Below, in pieces: positions 59,931 through 64,000 of a DNA stretch of 64,000 nt (positions are counted from its first letter, which is position 1; each line of letters opens with the position of its first letter). Under the pieces are notes generated by a model. That model did not search any database. It was not told the origin of the DNA and worked only from the letters and a program-made list of their open reading frames with translations. A program made the translations under genes and the position numbers. This DNA comes from Streptomyces antibioticus (GTDB lineage: Bacteria; Actinomycetota; Actinomycetes; Streptomycetales; Streptomycetaceae): assembly GCF_002019855.1 (NCBI RefSeq), contig NZ_CM007717.1:3474645-3538644 (forward strand), read 5' to 3'.

Positions 59931-60446
59931 TCAGGAGCCCACCAGGTGGGGGATCTCCTGCGGGGCGAACCACAGCAGCTCGTGGTCCTCGGCGCCGTCC
60001 ACGACGGACCGGGCACCGCCGTCCCCGCCGTCCGCCGCCGCGAGGGCCTCCGCCGCGGCCTCTACGGCGGCTTCCGCGCCGTCCGCGTCGACATGGACGG
60101 CCGCCGCCTTGGCCAGTGCGACCCGGCCGGTCACCCGCACCTCGCCGGGGTCGGCGGCGTCGTTCCCGGGGCCGGGGTCGGGGTCGGCCTCGACGATCCG
60201 GTCGGCGACGTCGACGGCGACCACGACCCGGCGCCGGGGCGCCGCCCGGTCCGCGTCGAGCAGCCGCAGCGAGGCGAGCGCCGCCTGACCGAGGGCGGCG
60301 TACTCCAGCTCCTCGACGTCCTCGGAGTCGTACCACTCGCGCAGCGCGGGCGTGACGGCGTACGCGACGAGCGGCCCGGACCCCAGCTCCCCCGTCTTGT
60401 GGGCCTCGGTGAGGCCGGAGAGGGTCAGGGGGACGTAGACGCGCAT
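59931..60446 (-). CDS. Conserved actinobacterial hypothetical protein (DUF6912-like)
   Basis: A 171-residue soluble protein with N-terminus MRVYVPLTLSGLTEAHKTGELGSGPLVAYAVTPALREWY, an acidic middle (DSEDVEELEYAALGQAALASLRLLDADRAAPRRRVVVAVDVAD) and C-terminus DGAEDHELLWFAPQEIPHLVG. This pattern occurs in a conserved actinobacterial family of unknown function that I believe is DUF6912. The Ala-rich central part is helical. There is no signal or membrane segment. The start ATG at 60446 has GAAGAG about 10 nt upstream. Upstream partner of the HAD gene on the same strand. No function is assigned. Confidence 0.75.
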   Translation of the reverse strand: MRVYVPLTLSGLTEAHKTGELGSGPLVAYAVTPALREWYDSEDVEELEYAALGQAALASLRLLDADRAAPRRRVVVAVDVADRIVEADPDPGPGNDAADPGEVRVTGRVALAKAAAVHVDADGAEAAVEAAAEALAAADGGDGGARSVVDGAEDHELLWFAPQEIPHLVGS

Positions 60447-60461
60447 GGCTGGCCGCTCTTC

Positions 60462-60498
60462 TCTGGTCGGGAGCTTCGCTTCTGGTGGGAGCTTCGCT
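60462..60498. repeat. 18/19-bp tandem duplication
   Basis: TCTGGTCGGGAGCTTCGCT followed directly by TCTGGTGGGAGCTTCGCT, one base shorter, in the leader region of the DUF6912-like gene. Confidence 0.75.
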
Positions 60499-60675
60499 CG
60501 AAGGGCTTCAGGATACGTGCGGGCGTCCCCTTTCGGGCGCCCGCCCACCCCACTCCCGGCGTCCACTCCGCGCCCCGAAATTCACCCCACCCGGCGCCCT
60601 GGCCTGCCCTTTCACCCTTTCTCATCACCCTGATAAGTGAATCGACCCCTGACAGTGGGGCAACTCCGAGCTTCC

Positions 60676-60705
60676 TTGCAATCACGTTCCGTGACCGCGT
60701 ACAAG
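60676..60705 (+). promoter_or_regulatory. Candidate promoter of Rv3235-family gene
   Basis: TTGCAA, an 18-bp spacer and TACAAG resemble a HrdB-type -35/-10 pair, about 60 bp upstream of the start codon. It is the best candidate in the 320-bp divergent gap at 60447-60767; the rest of that gap holds the tandem duplication and no gene. Confidence 0.4.
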
Positions 60706-60767
60706 ATCGGCAGCGAAAGTTACCGCCTGGTAGAGACAGCGACCGGGCTCACCGAACGGGGACAACC

Positions 60768-61250
60768 ATGAACAAGGTCATGACGAGGACCCAGCGCACT
60801 CCCGGCTCCCGTCCTCCCGGCCGCCGGGACACCCGCCGCCCGCCGGCCGCACCCCGCACCGCCTCCACGCGCCCGGCGGACAACCGGCCGACGGCCGTGC
60901 CGCCCCGGCCGCGCCCCACCGACCTGTTCGCCGACCGTCTCGTGGCCGTCCTGAGCGGACAGCGCCCGGTCCATTCCATGCTCCGCCACACGGTCGGCTC
61001 GGCCTACGACGATCTCGCCCACCTCGCCGAGAGCGGCCCCCTGCGCCCCGCGCACGGCGTCCGGCCGGTCGTCCGGGACATCGGCTACTACGTCGCACGC
61101 CCGGGCGCCGTGGAGGCCTTCGCGCGGATCGGCGCGGGCAACCGGCTGCGCGCCATGGCCTTCCGCCTGGAACTCGGCCCCGACCACCGCTGGCGCTGCA
61201 CGGCGATCGAACTGGACGGCCCCCGCGCGTCCCGCCCCCGTACCGGCTGA
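60768..61250 (+). CDS. Rv3235 family protein
   Basis: A 160-residue protein. About 50 basic Pro/Arg-rich residues form a disordered N-terminus; the conserved domain then runs FADRLVAVLSGQRPVHSMLRHTVGSAYDDLAHLAESGPL to VRDIGYYVARPGAVEAFARIGAGNRLRAMAFRLELGPDHRWRCTAIEL. This is the Rv3235 family of actinobacteria, whose function is unknown and whose gene lies near secA in mycobacteria as it does here. GGGGA sits about 6 nt before the ATG at 60768. Convergent with secA across a terminator. Confidence 0.85.
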   Translation: MNKVMTRTQRTPGSRPPGRRDTRRPPAAPRTASTRPADNRPTAVPPRPRPTDLFADRLVAVLSGQRPVHSMLRHTVGSAYDDLAHLAESGPLRPAHGVRPVVRDIGYYVARPGAVEAFARIGAGNRLRAMAFRLELGPDHRWRCTAIELDGPRASRPRTG

Positions 61251-61273
61251 CCCGACCGGCCCGGCGGACGGCG

Positions 61274-61307
61274 GAGGGCCGGGCCACCCCAAGGTGACCC
61301 GGCCCTC
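61274..61307. terminator. Bidirectional terminator, Rv3235-family gene / secA
   Basis: Arms GAGGGCCGGGCCACC and complement (one G-T pair) with a CCAA loop, between convergent stop codons. Confidence 0.78.
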
Positions 61308-61333
61308 ACGCCTCGCGCGGCTGCCTCCCGCGG

Positions 61334-64000
<2,667 letters not shown>

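Overview
The window is high-GC chromosomal DNA from a Streptomyces-type actinomycete; the species is not determined. The evidence is the very high G+C at third codon positions, frequent GTG/TTG starts, Streptomyces-specific families (SigU/RsuA-like pair, NnaR, HupA, PkaA/PkaB) and a gene order that matches, from memory, the SCO2948-SCO3005 core of S. coelicolor. No insertion sequence, prophage, CRISPR array or tRNA was seen. The only recognised structural RNA gene is tmRNA, plus one candidate small RNA.

Layout. 1-9.8 kb: DUF3039 protein, AlgH-like protein, murA, hupA, ACT-domain malic enzyme, a structured intergenic RNA candidate, a HelD/HelR-like RNA polymerase ATPase, an anti-sigma/ECF sigma pair and a CGNR regulator. 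9.9-12.7 kb: nitrogen genes nnaR and narK with a GlnR-like box. 12.7-17.6 kb: an exopolysaccharide module (acyltransferase, deacetylase/GT2 fusion resembling the MatAB/PNAG system, Ser/Thr/Pro-rich membrane protein). 18-22 kb: ssrA, smpB, an S41 protease, ftsX and ftsE. 22.3-31.7 kb: a mini zinc-ribbon membrane protein, an LAETG surface protein with peptide repeats, prfB, the kinases pkaB and pkaA, and divergently an FHA/FtsK-like protein with an altered Walker A.

31.8-35.5 kb: a CUT1 sugar ABC importer (lipoprotein and two permeases, no ATPase); one permease carries an unusual external insert. 35.6-45.4 kb: three tandem GT2-CDP-glycerol glycerophosphotransferase fusions and two polytopic membrane proteins. 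With the later galE (48.4 kb), another membrane glycosyltransferase-like protein (46.5 kb) and a TagGH-type exporter (51.2-52.9 kb), this looks like a cell-wall glycopolymer region. It is interspersed with ohrA/ohrR, an ADP-ribosylglycohydrolase and a TetR regulator with two tandem operator-like repeats.

53-64 kb: the giant NAD-glutamate dehydrogenase, a DJ-1/PfpI protein, a HAD hydrolase, a DUF6912-like protein, an Rv3235-family protein and secA, which runs off the right edge.

Many intergenic gaps hold strong inverted repeats that look like (often bidirectional) intrinsic terminators. Several gaps also hold short tandem repeats: a 17-bp repeat overlapping the ohrA stop codon, a GGGCT pentamer array, and 12-bp, 18/19-bp and 6-bp units.
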